From Thoreauomyces humboldtii (taxonomy: Eukaryota > Chytridiomycota > Chytridiomycetes > Spizellomycetales > Powellomycetaceae), in the NCBI GenBank assembly GCA_027596035.1, contig JADGJA010000402.1, positions 1-19,685 of the forward strand: a DNA stretch of 19,685 nt, written 5' to 3'. The notes under the pieces were generated by a model. That model searched no databases and was not told where the DNA came from. It saw only the letters and a program-made list of their open reading frames with translations. This document shows positions 10,223 to 19,337 of this stretch, piece after piece. The number at the start of each line of letters is the position of its first letter. Position 1 is the first letter of the stretch. A program made the translations under genes and the position numbers.

Positions 10223-10622
10223 GACTGTGAATTGGAGAAGCAAGCGTCGGGTGCGATTCCGACAAGCGAAAGCTGGCTCTTGACGGTGTAGTGAAGCAGA
10301 AGGCCTTGGGATTGACTGTGTGGCTAGTCGATGGTCGATGTCGATATTTCCTGGAGGCAAAGGCGAGACGAGGGACGATGGATGACCTATGGTGACTCTT
10401 TCTGTGATGAGCCTCTGCTAAGATGACACCCACTGGAATAAGAGGCGCGTCTTGGGTTCTTTTTTCCCCAACCCTTTTTGTTCTCGCCATCTGCAGCCAT
10501 ACAGATATACACCATTCCCACAGGGAAGCCCTCCGAGAGAGAGAGATACAAGAACTGCTTCTATAGTTCAGTAGACACCCCCTGTATAGATTCTTTAGAG
10601 TACTTTATTCAAACTCGAGACG
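10223..10622. promoter_or_regulatory. Shared divergent promoter (UBX gene / mitochondrial carrier)
   Basis: Exactly 400 bases separate the divergent start codons, so this interval must contain both promoters and 5' leaders unless there are upstream exons. A GA repeat (GAGAGAGAGA, about 10536-10545) and AT-richer sequence (10558-10615) lie close to the carrier start. No canonical TATA or CCAAT element is convincing at a useful distance on either side. Confidence 0.55.
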
Positions 10623-11694
10623 ATGACCGTGGCATCCTCGGAAGCGCCGGTGGTAGACCAGTGGAAGACGGCAAAGGAGCTGTTCGCGGGGACCGCTGCG
10701 GGATGGACGCAGGTGCTTACGGGTCAACCGTTTGACACGGTCAAGGTTCGTCTGCAAACCCAGTCTCGTGAAAAGCCGCTCTACAGCGGCATGGGCGACT
10801 GCGTCAAGAAGACCATCAAGGACGAAGGTACGACTCCTATTCGGAGCGGAACTCTGCCGGAAGTCTAACGAATCGTATTGTTCATCCAACCAAGGGTTCG
10901 CTGGGTTTTACAAGGGAACGCTTACGCCGCTGATCGGCGTTGGAGCCTGCGTTGCCATCCAATTCGGCGCCCTCGAGTACGCCAAGCGTCAGTTCACGCT
11001 ACACAACACGCGCAACGCGACCGTCGGAGTGGACCCAACCCAACTATCGGCGCCTCAGCTTTTCCTCGCAGGCGCTGCATCCGGCATTGCCAACTCGATT
11101 CTTTCCGGGCCTATCGAGCACGTCCGAACACGTCTCCAGGTCCAGGCTCGCGGGGCGGACGGTCGACTCGCGTACTCTGGTCCCTTGGATTTTGCCCGCA
11201 AGGTGTCGTCCCAGCACGGCGCTTCGGCTCTCTACAAAGGACAGGGCGTGACCCTCGTCCGTGAGTTTATTGGATACGGATGCTACTTTGCCACATACGA
11301 ATGGCTCATCCAGCGATGCATGCGTGTGGAGGGCAAACGGAGGAACGAGATTCCCATGTGGAAGCAATGTCTCTACGGAGCCACCAGTGGATACGCTCTC
11401 TGGCTTTCCGTCTACCCCATCGACGTCGTCAAGAGCAAATTGCAAACAGACGGCTTCACGACAAGCACGCAGGCGTACAGGGGTGCTCTTGACTGTGCAA
11501 AGAAGACATTCGCCAAGGAGGGCTATGCCGGCTTTTACCGAGGTGCGTGCTCCAAGAATCTCTTCCTGCATTCGAAATCCTTTGACTGAGCGTGCTCGTT
11601 TCTAGGTTTCGGCGCATGTATGGCCCGTGCAGCGCCGGTCAACGCAGCTACCTTTGTGGCCTATGAGGCAACCATGAACCTACTCGGTCGATGA
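10623..11694 (+). CDS. YMC1: YMC1-like mitochondrial inner-membrane carrier (3 exons)
   Basis: Exons 10623-10827, 10895-11542 and 11606-11694; introns of 67 and 63 bases, both phase 1. The product is 313 aa, the usual length for the mitochondrial carrier (SLC25) family. Three carrier repeats are visible, each with its signature: QPFDTVKVRLQTQ (about residue 35), GPIEHVRTRLQVQ (about 145) and YPIDVVKSKLQTD (about 245). Each is followed by an aromatic-Gly element (GFAGFYKG, GASALYKGQG, GYAGFYRG). The ending FGACMARAAPVNAATFVAYE and the GPIEH variant of repeat 2 point to the Ymc1/Ymc2-SLC25A29 branch (amino-acid or carboxylate carriers) rather than ADP/ATP or phosphate carriers. Substrate is not readable from sequence. 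Start at ATG 10623, in CGAGACGATG context; the 5' leader is shared with the UBX promoter. Next gene downstream, same strand, is also mitochondrial. Confidence 0.93.
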
Positions 11695-11915
11695 TGACAG
11701 TTCCCTCTCAAGAAAATCGGCGGGACAGAAGGATGGAGTTTTGCTGGGGCAAAGTAGTTAGATGAGGGCATTGAATGATGGAGGCATTGGAACAAGATGC
11801 CGCAAAGATCGTAATTATATTTGTGGGCACCGCCAGTATGCGCGAGTGCGTTCGTGGCGATCGAACAACAAAACGCGTCGGCGCGTTGACTTAACTTTTT
11901 TTCCCACACCATTCC

Positions 11916-13210
11916 ATGTTCCCATCGCCAACGCACAAGGTGCTCGTTCCGGTCGGAAGGCGATTCATCAACCGCAGTGCGCCCCGTTCTTTAGAACATC
12001 TGGTACCTAACACTTGAAGAGCCAGCTTTCGGCATATGCGGTACTTTGCTCATGTCTCCACCAGTATGGCGCTTCGAGTGTACTTCCAGCGTTGGAACAT
12101 GGTCGGAGGAAGCTCAAAAAGCTTTATGTGAAGTCGACTGGTGCGGATGCAGTGCACCCCGGCAGAAGTCACGAGGCCTGGAGTGCCCTCGGCGCCGAAG
12201 AGAGCATGTCTTTGCGAGAGAAGGCCATCGAGCTAGCCCGACGCCACGAAGTTGCCGTGATCGAGGTGCCTGGAACCAGGCTGGATGCGCTATCAGATGG
12301 AAGGCCGAACCAAGGGATGGTGCTTGCCGCTTCCCCACTTGAAGCTACCCTGCTGCGACATTTGGGGATGGTAGAGGAGGCAGAGGAGGGAGAGCTCGAA
12401 AATGTAAACTACTCGGGTGTCGTCACGAAACGTGAAACGATACCCTTGTCGTTTTCTACTCGGGCAGGGATGCGCCCACATCCAATATGGCTAGGTGAGC
12501 TCAACCTTATCTGCCTTGACCGAGATGTCCGGTCCGATAGGGCGCTCAGCGAGCAGCGCAGACTTACCAGCGCTCGCATCTAGCACTCGATCAAGTTGTG
12601 GATCCGCAAAACCTAGGAGCGATCCTCCGCTCTGCACACTTTTTTGGTTTGGATGGAGTGGTTCTAACAGAACATGAAACGTAAGGTGTCAGCGTTGTGG
12701 AAGGGGGTTCCCATCTGACTACAATCTCTGTGCCCTCCAGCGCACCCTTCAGTCCAGTTGTTTCGAAAAGCAGCGCGGGAGCCTTGGAAGTCATGGACGT
12801 GTTCACAACGCCAAGTCTGCCAAAGTTCCTCGAGGTCAGTGCGTTGTGTCGGAAAACATTGATTTCATTGCGCCAACAAATTCAGTGATTTGTGTATTCA
12901 GGACAGCGCACAACATGGTTGGCATGTGTACGGCACGGATATGCACAGCCGTAGAACCATCCTGCTATCAGATTATTTGAGAGCAAAGTCACAAGGCATG
13001 TCAGTGCCTCCGCTAGTCGATAGTCCGACGATTCTGGTTCTGGGCAGCGAGGGCCGAGGACTTCGAGGCCCCGTGTCCAACGCTTGCCACGATCATCTCA
13101 TTCTTGGAGACGAGACAGAAGTATCGGATACAGACGTCGGATACCACGTAGATTCTCTTAACGTGAGCGTTGCCGCAGGGATCCTCATGCACTCTCTGGT
13201 ATCGAGTTGA
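11916..13210 (+). CDS. MRM1: MRM1-type mitochondrial rRNA 2'-O-ribose methyltransferase (5 exons)
   Basis: Exons 11916-12002, 12065-12494, 12584-12680, 12741-12834 and 12902-13210; introns of 60-89 bases with phases that close, giving 338 aa. The first exon encodes a short Arg-rich, acid-poor leader ([20 protein letters not shown]), fitting a mitochondrial targeting peptide. Then comes the SpoU substrate-binding domain ([20 protein letters not shown]). The SPOUT catalytic domain follows with all three motifs: [20 protein letters not shown] (about 175-195), [11 protein letters not shown] (about 280-290) and [11 protein letters not shown] (about 320). The stretch [16 protein letters not shown] is typical of Mrm1. 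Known reaction: SAM-dependent 2'-O-methylation of a conserved guanosine in the mitochondrial large-subunit rRNA. It lies 221 bases after the carrier gene on the same strand and 20 bases from the convergent polymerase gene. Confidence 0.93.
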
Positions 13211-13230
13211 ATTATGTAGCAATTGCGATA

Positions 13231-15385
13231 TTAACAATCCCGTTCGGCTGGAGGTCGATACGGAACCCCTATGTAGCAAGATTAATACAAATTGGGCGAC
13301 TGACATGCCTCGTTACATACCCAGCGCCTCGAAAATCTCCTCTTCAGTTCTACTCGCAATTCGCCTGCCACCATGAATCTTTTCTCGGTTCTGTCTGATA
13401 ACGCCGTCAAAGAGTCCGTGTTGAGATAGCGACATCCCTTTTGTGGAGGCCAGTGCTCTCATAGAACGGTTGAAAATATCGTTTCCTGTCCAGTGAAGGA
13501 GCGCTGATCCCATTTCTTCAAAAGGAACTGTCCAAATATCCAGCCGCCTGTGTAAACCCGATCCACCGGGGAGCTTGCAGACACCCATAAAAGTTGTGGA
13601 GGAGTCTCCAGAACCACGGGTGTGCAGGTCGGCTACGATCAAGTCACTGTCCGCTTTGATTCGAGTAAGAAGCTTGCGAAGGATGATCGCGTGAGAAACG
13701 CCGTCGGGATGGGTTATGATGATGTCGACGTCGCCACACATGGGCCTGCCTCGCCGAAACGAACCCATGATAGTGCATTGGAATCTCGGGTCAATCGCCT
13801 TGCACGCGTTGATCACGTAGTCGCCGATAGCTGCCGCTTCTTCCCGCGGCATCTTTTTCTGAAGATCGTCATAGTATCGCAAGCCGATAATTTGATCATG
13901 GTTGAGATCCGTCCGGGCCCGAATATCATCAAGTGTCCGGCAACCTTGAGCATACCACGTCGTTGCAGCTTTTTTCCCACACCCTACTTAAACGTAAGCG
14001 CTCGCAAAGAAACACGCTGGGACGAAGACTACCGACCATGAATTCCTTGAAACAGTGCCATGATGGTGAGCGACTCAGGAACGATCTCGGCCTTACGCAG
14101 GCGTCCCGTGGATATGATTTCATCAATCTGCACAGCGCCACCTTGTTAGGCTCTCGCTTCAACAGGGCTTCCGTCATAAAACTACCTTGTCTGCGATCTT
14201 GCCTCCAATGCCGAATATCTTTCTGGCTTCGTCCCCGTTTTCAATAGTTTTTGGATGGCGCTTGAGTGTTTGAATGGCTCGCCGGTAAGAAAGCACGCGG
14301 AAATGCTCGCCCTCTGCCTCGTGACGCTTGAGGAGCACGTCGAGGATATCCGTCAGCTGCTTGTTCCGATTGCTTTCGTCTAGGTTTTGTCGGGCATTCT
14401 TCTGCATGCAAATGAAGCGATTCTGTCGATCCGCAACCTTCGGGTCAGGATTGACGATGCTGTCGCCAGGAGATGCCGCTGAAGGACCTGTCGCATTATC
14501 GCCCGCCGAGTCTACTCCCGAATCATCAGATTCCGAGGTGTCAATCAGAACTCCCTCAAAGGGCAGAGCCGATCGAGGGGGACTGCTCTCAATGTTCCGA
14601 AGGACATTTGATGGTGGGGCCGCGATTTTGGGGGGCAATGCCCCGCTGTCTGGGTCTGGCAGGAGTTGCGGAGAAGAGGCTTCCACAATTCGTTCAGGGG
14701 TCTCGGTTTCCAGGACTTCCGTCGCATCGCTCGCTGCATCGCTTTCGTTACCTTCGGTTCTTGGTCTGGGCAGCGGCTCTTCTGTCTGGAAGAATCGCCA
14801 GTCCAAGAGCGTACTTTTCTGCAAGCCTCGTTACATTCGAATACAGCTAAATTCATCGGAGGTGCGTTCTCCGTACCAGGATGCACTGCGACACCCACTC
14901 TGTCTTTACGACCTTCAGCTCAGCGGGCGCATGCGGCAAACGGAGCGCCTCCATCAACTTTGGAAGGCTCATGGGTGAGATCAGGAAGCTCAGATCGGTG
15001 GCCAAGCCCTCTACCAAGGTTCCTCCTGTCAATCAAGATGTCAGAATGAGGTTCGTAGTCCTAAACCCGTTCATCCTCGCATTTCACCTCGCTCCTGCCA
15101 TTTCTGCTTTAGCAACGAGAGGCGCGCAGGCGGAACGTTCAACGGGACAAAGAAAGCCGACAGACCGGCAAAGATTTGAGTTCGCAGGACCGTGTCTTTT
15201 CTGGCCAACTTGCCCGGAGGCGAAGGAGCGGCCTTTGAACTTTTAGACGTCGAGAGGGAGGCTTCCCGACTCGCAACGCGTTTTCGCTTGCCATTCCCCT
15301 TGGTAGGGGTTGACGGGTGTCGCAGTGTGACCTCCTCGAGCTCGTCGCTGTCTCCCGTTAGGTCTAGAAAGGCAGAAGAAGCCAT
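13231..15385 (-). CDS. POL4: Family-X DNA polymerase, lambda/Pol4 type (6 exons)
   Basis: Exons 15088-15385, 14877-15025, 14186-14818, 14037-14127, 13321-13983 and 13231-13268; introns of 52-62 bases, giving 623 aa. The N-terminus has a basic cluster (GNGKRKR), then a BRCT domain at about 70-149 (IFAGLSAFFVPLNVPPAR ... VKTEWVSQCIL). A Ser/Pro-rich linker follows, then the 8-kDa lyase domain with YRRAIQTLKRHP and the helix-hairpin-helix GIGGKIADKIDEI. The expected Schiff-base lysine is K360, the last codon before intron 3. The fingers HhH reads FQGIHGCGKKAA. The palm has GSFRRG, then GDVDIII (metal-binding D475 and D477) and RLDIW (D539), followed by FNRSMRALASTKGMSLSQHG. The 38-base last exon supplies GVPYRPPAERDC, the family's usual ending. 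Known roles: gap filling in base-excision repair and non-homologous end joining. Start at ATG 15385, just before the BRCT leader. Confidence 0.94.
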
Positions 15386-16560
15386 CACATGATGTGCCTG
15401 CTGCACCGCCCCGAGCGTCGAAGCGAACCAACGGACGTGGGAAAGTGCCCGATTGTGCAAGTGCCGGTAGACATCCGTCCGATATCCCGGACATATCACC
15501 AGTTCTGAATGTGTCCTCACCTGTCGCCTCCTGACATTGCCACGGGGCTTCCTCTCTTTTCCCTTGAACAACCAACTAATATCCGATCGTCAGGCCGTTC
15601 TGCTCGATATGGCAACAGGTGGATATCACGCGGAAGTCTACGTTCGCTGTCTTTGCCCATGAACCTGAACTCTCCTCCTCTTGTCACTCGTTCGTGAAAC
15701 CAGAAAATGACCCAACCAACAGAAGCCCAACGTGTTACGCAGATACCTGGGCTGCTCATGCTCAACGCGCGCTCGGAATCACGGTTCCTCGCATAGAAGC
15801 AGCCGACCTCAACAACCATGAAGATGACAGCGATCACGCTCCAGTGATTTTCGAGGGAGTTTACCTCGAGGAAAAGTGCTCTCAACCTGCTCGCGAGAGT
15901 TCTCGAGCTGGCGTCGGATATCACAACAACATGTGAACCGTCCGTTTGAAAGCTATCGATACTGGATGATGATACGCTTAGTCTTAGTTTCCATGATAGG
16001 ATTGGCTGCGAACGCGATACATGTGGTGGACAGAAATGCAGTTTTGGCACAACATTGCTGGAGATGCGGTTATCTGACTGCAGAAAGCGCAATTCTAGAC
16101 GAGCTTTACGCCAATGCGTTCTGAAGGGTCGCGGGCATCGATGAGCAGGGAGCACCAACAGTCGATTGACACACTGGTGCACAGGATCGATACGCGGTCG
16201 AGCAGAATGGAATACCTTCAAACTTCAAAGGTGGTCAGGCTTCCCTCTCACCGGCCTCCATACAGACCTCGAAGGGTTTTCTTGTGGGGAGACTGGTTGG
16301 ACCACTTTTTTTTTTTGGTTCGCCACCATCAGCCTCCCAGCGAGTGCTTGTACCACGACGATTGTGATCGAAAAGCCGGATACGGAGTTCATCGTATTTG
16401 CTCCGGCTCTTCGGCGCAGCTTGCCATCGCTACAGCAAGACCGAGCTATTTAGAAGCTGTGGGGATCATGTACTGCGTGCCAGGTTATTGACACCGCACA
16501 TCATGATACAGTAGGGAGGCAGCTCACGGCACTGTAGCCGGACTGCCGGAGCAAGCCATG
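15386..16560 (-). other. Unresolved region, possible spliced or decayed gene on the minus strand
   Basis: No confident gene model. A minus-strand frame is open from 16221 to 15517 but has no early ATG. It contains one convincing hydrophobic segment (WSVIAVIFMVVEVGCF, around 15790-15840). A neighbouring minus frame just upstream reads IRRQLENSREQVESTF, and joining the two would need an intron or frameshift. Farther upstream a possible first exon (ATG at 16559, MACSGSPATV, donor GTGAGC) can join an acceptor ending near 16430 and another donor (GTGAGAGG, near 16250). On the plus strand, 15876-16124 holds a competing 82-codon frame. The coiled segment plus a C-terminal membrane helix is faintly like RMD1/DUF155 proteins, but that is speculation. 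The start of the interval should also hold the polymerase promoter. Confidence 0.25.
16306..16316 (+). repeat. Homopolymer run of 11 T
   Basis: Eleven consecutive T residues on the plus strand, read as A on the minus strand. It sits inside the possible upstream exon of the unresolved minus-strand gene, where length errors or slippage would shift frame. Confidence 0.9.
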
Positions 16561-16639
16561 CCGTCCCGTTGGCAACCATTCGCAGGTCACGATCCCCGAA
16601 CAATGGAAGGATTAAGGTTGTGGCTACGTCCACAACGCC

Positions 16640-17150
16640 ATGTTTTTCTACTTCTTCCCTCTCCCTTTCTTTGCCCCTTGTGTTCGACTCGCGGCCTTCC
16701 CCGCCCTCCGTTTCCCGTTTTCCTCACACTTCTCCCCCCGCGAATGTGTTCCATGGCAATCTCCGAAACACAGAGGTTCGCCTAGCCCTCACTCCTACCC
16801 CACCGTTCTGAAGCCAGTCTGACACCAGGACACTCGGTCCCCCTCCCCGCCCCCTCCTCCGCGACGCGTAACACCCTACGCGTATTCTGCCGTCACCGCT
16901 GAACGCCCTTTGTTTCCTCGTCTCTGGCCGTACCCAAGGGCGTTCGTTCGTTCAGAAAGGACTCAAACACCCTTTACCTTTTGCTCCTCTTCTACTCGGC
17001 GGTGCGACCCTCTCCCCCGCCCCGACTCATTTCGAGAATCAGAACAAGCTTTGAATCCCATATCCCGTTCGTTACACGCACCACACGCCTCGCATCGCAT
17101 CCCCGCCGGAACCACCCACATCCCACTCCCCATCCGAACTTGCATACACC
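16640..17150 (+). promoter_or_regulatory. CT-rich leader and promoter of the SAP-domain gene
   Basis: The plus strand is markedly pyrimidine-rich in several blocks (about 16640-16740 and 16824-16862), then C/A-rich up to the start codon at 17151. CT-rich tracts near transcription starts are common in highly expressed filamentous-fungal and basidiomycete genes. Two identical ACGCGT hexamers sit at 16864-16869 and 16878-16883. Three overlapping plus-strand open frames here (60-80 codons) look like low-complexity artefacts. Confidence 0.5.
16864..16883. promoter_or_regulatory. Pair of ACGCGT (MCB-like) boxes
   Basis: Two palindromic ACGCGT hexamers start 14 bases apart, about 270-290 bases upstream of the SAP-protein start codon. 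ACGCGT is the MluI cell-cycle box bound by MBF (Mbp1/Swi6) in yeasts, a factor class conserved in fungi. A role here is inferred from motif and position only. Confidence 0.4.
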
Positions 17151-18896
17151 ATGTCGTCTTTCGACAACATCTTCTCGGCAAACAGCCGCGATTTTGACAT
17201 GTCCTCGTCCGAGCAACAGAACGCGTTCGGGTCCTCAAACCACATGGACTGCTCGTCCAACCCATATCATCAGTTCGCGCAAACACATCACGAACAACAA
17301 TCACAACAACACTTCTTCCCTTCCTCCAACGAGAACCTCTCTTCCTGGCTGTATGCACCCGAGGCGGTGAACTCTTCGCAGACCAACGGAGGCTACACTC
17401 CGCTTTCGCCTCCATCATCGGAAACGATGGAACGGTCAGATCCCTCGCCGCCCCCGGCCTCCACGTTTCTCATGGAGCATCTCGATGCCGCAACGGCACA
17501 GATGACCATGGGGTCGCCCATGTTCACGCCACGTTCTCCCACCCGGAATCGATCGCTCTCCGAAGGATCGCAGCGCGTGCTGCCTTCGGACGTTGCGATG
17601 GCATACTATTCTAACCCTTTCGACACCGGAAACATGTTCACCACTGCACCAATGCAGTCCTCCGCGCAGTTTTTGTCGTCCACCGCTGCGAGCATGCCAC
17701 CGGGGTCCCTCGAAGCATTTCCCTCGTTCAGCCTTCAGCAGCAACATCAGCCCGTTCAGTTCGCCCAACCTATGATGTTTCAGTCCAACTATGAGCAGCA
17801 GCCAAGCCTTTATCAGCAGCCGCTGCCAACCACCCGTGACGACTTGGCAACACTCGCTGCACCGGTTACCACCGGCCGCCGGCCCCGCTCGAACACCATC
17901 CCTGGATCGTCGGCCCTACAGTTGCTGAATAGTGATCCCGGCACTTACAACAGCAGTGTTGGGTCACCAAAACCATCTCATTCCCCTTCGCTTGGAGCAC
18001 ACAAGCAGTCCGCCAAGCGACACGACCCTTACACAAAGCTCACACGGCAGAGCAACCGCGAGCTCAGCACTTACCGACCGGCAGCTCCCGTCGCGCTCGC
18101 ACCATTGACCACCGGCGGGCTCTCCGTCCCTCGGCTCTCTGGCATCACGACTCTGAACCCGTCCCCTCCCTACCCATCCTCGCCGCTCTCCGTTAACAGC
18201 GCAAACAGCATTGCCGCTGCCGGTCCCCGTCCCGGTGCCATCCCTCTCCTCCCCCTGCCATCCTTCTCCCGTCGCGAACAACCAATCGCTCCCTGCCTTA
18301 CCCAATCCGAGCTGTACGCTAAACTCGACAAGGAGCTCGTCGCAACCGACTTTTCCGATATCACTGTCGCATCGCTCAAGGATCTCCTGCGAGCTCGGTC
18401 GCTGCCATCGTCGGGGAAGAAGGCCGTGCTCACTCAACGCCTCCAGGACGAGTTGAATCTCATTGCCCGTCGAGCGAGTGGGACGCTCAAATCGGAGGAG
18501 GATCCCCGTCACCCGCTTTACCACCAGCTGAAGCAGCTCAACCAGCTTCGCCAGCTCCAGGCCTTCCACCAGAGCATGCAGGGCTTCGACGCCATGCAGC
18601 AGAGTCAGCAGCAGCAGCAACAACAACTGGTTAACCAGCCACCCATGAGCGCTCCGGCCTGCTCGTTCGGCATCGTGACCACCGCACCCATCGCTCAGCC
18701 CGTGCAGGGAAGGGCGAGAGCTCTCTCCGACCCTAGGTTCAGCCGTCCGAGCAAGTCGGTCGACCTGGGAAGTCCATTGAGGAACCAGCACGTCGCCCAG
18801 CAAATGAACCTGCAGAACTTCAGCTTCAAGCCCACGGTCGTCGTCGCTCCGGCTGCCGGACCTGTCAAGTTCGAGGAGTCGGACGTTGCGTTCTAA
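17151..18896 (+). CDS. Intronless SAP-domain protein, low-complexity, probable nuclear regulator
   Basis: One uninterrupted frame of 581 aa, starting at an ATG in ACACCATG context. Residues about 400-437 form a SAP motif (DITVASLKDLLRARSLPSSG, then KKAVLTQRLQDEL), a helix-turn-helix that binds DNA or RNA in chromatin and RNA-processing proteins. The rest is low-complexity: Ser/Gln/Asn/Pro-rich through residue 390, with several Ser-Pro sites (TPLSPPSS, PMFTPRSPTRNRSLSE), basic-Ser patches RRPRSNT and GRARALSD that resemble 14-3-3 or kinase sites, and a polyglutamine stretch near 485-493. No catalytic domain. A chromatin or transcription role is inferred from composition. The lack of introns contrasts with the intron-dense genes around it. 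I do not recognise an orthologue name. The antisense strand carries a 279-codon frame, treated as a shadow. Confidence 0.88.
   Translation: MSSFDNIFSANSRDFDMSSSEQQNAFGSSNHMDCSSNPYHQFAQTHHEQQSQQHFFPSSNENLSSWLYAPEAVNSSQTNGGYTPLSPPSSETMERSDPSPPPASTFLMEHLDAATAQMTMGSPMFTPRSPTRNRSLSEGSQRVLPSDVAMAYYSNPFDTGNMFTTAPMQSSAQFLSSTAASMPPGSLEAFPSFSLQQQHQPVQFAQPMMFQSNYEQQPSLYQQPLPTTRDDLATLAAPVTTGRRPRSNTIPGSSALQLLNSDPGTYNSSVGSPKPSHSPSLGAHKQSAKRHDPYTKLTRQSNRELSTYRPAAPVALAPLTTGGLSVPRLSGITTLNPSPPYPSSPLSVNSANSIAAAGPRPGAIPLLPLPSFSRREQPIAPCLTQSELYAKLDKELVATDFSDITVASLKDLLRARSLPSSGKKAVLTQRLQDELNLIARRASGTLKSEEDPRHPLYHQLKQLNQLRQLQAFHQSMQGFDAMQQSQQQQQQQLVNQPPMSAPACSFGIVTTAPIAQPVQGRARALSDPRFSRPSKSVDLGSPLRNQHVAQQMNLQNFSFKPTVVVAPAAGPVKFEESDVAF
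18595..18629 (+). repeat. CAG/CAA repeat encoding polyglutamine
   Basis: An imperfect run of CAG and CAA codons in the SAP-protein gene encodes QQSQQQQQQQ. The mixture of CAG and CAA would stabilise it against slippage compared with pure CAG. Confidence 0.85.
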
Positions 18897-19337
18897 AAAC
18901 CCGTATCCCTTCCGGCGTATTCTTAGAAACTCATGTACATGTATTTTTGGTCAATCGTTTGCGTTTCTTTATTTAATCTACAATATCATCCGCGAGCGCT
19001 CTCAGCGCTCTGTAAGAACTTTTCTCCAATGTCCCATGGTAGCGCTCTCCACGTCAACGATGGGTACTGCCGACAACGAGCGCCAACAGACAACTCGGAA
19101 AGTACATTCTCAGCTAGCGACCGGTCCGAGCTCAGTTACACAGTCTCGCTACTGCAGATCTGCTTCAGTGCAAGGATAAATAACCGTGGGAGGTGAGTGA
19201 ATGCTCCTATATGCGCTTCAAAGGACTTTCAGCTGTCTAACAACGCCCCCAGAGATTCGACGTTGCGGTGAAGGCGGAGAGCATCGGTCCATCCAGTGAT
19301 ATCCCTCCCTAGGTGAAAGCGCCTGTGAACGACTTGC
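18897..19337. other. 3' region of the SAP-domain gene
   Basis: Non-coding as far as I can see. It begins AT-rich after the stop (CATGTACATGTATTTTTGG near 18932) and includes a perfect 7-bp hairpin at 18994-19010. The few short frames have no recognisable content. Confidence 0.45.
18994..19010. other. 7-bp perfect hairpin downstream of the SAP gene
   Basis: GAGCGCT (18994-19000) and AGCGCTC (19004-19010) are exact reverse complements separated by CTC. It is about 100 bases after the stop codon, so it is probably in the 3' UTR. Each arm contains the self-palindrome AGCGCT. Confidence 0.6.

Noticed and set aside
11044..11571. 175-codon minus-strand frame inside the carrier gene
   Set aside because: Shadow of the codon bias of the well-supported mitochondrial carrier.
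14328..14978. 216-codon plus-strand frame opposite the polymerase linker
   Set aside because: It is antisense to the Ser/Pro linker and lyase domain of the polymerase and has a low-complexity Ser/Gly composition.
17964..18803. 279-codon minus-strand frame opposite the SAP gene
   Set aside because: Leu/Glu/Gly-rich shadow of Gln/Ser/Pro codons on the coding strand. The SAP motif and Kozak-like start favour the plus strand.
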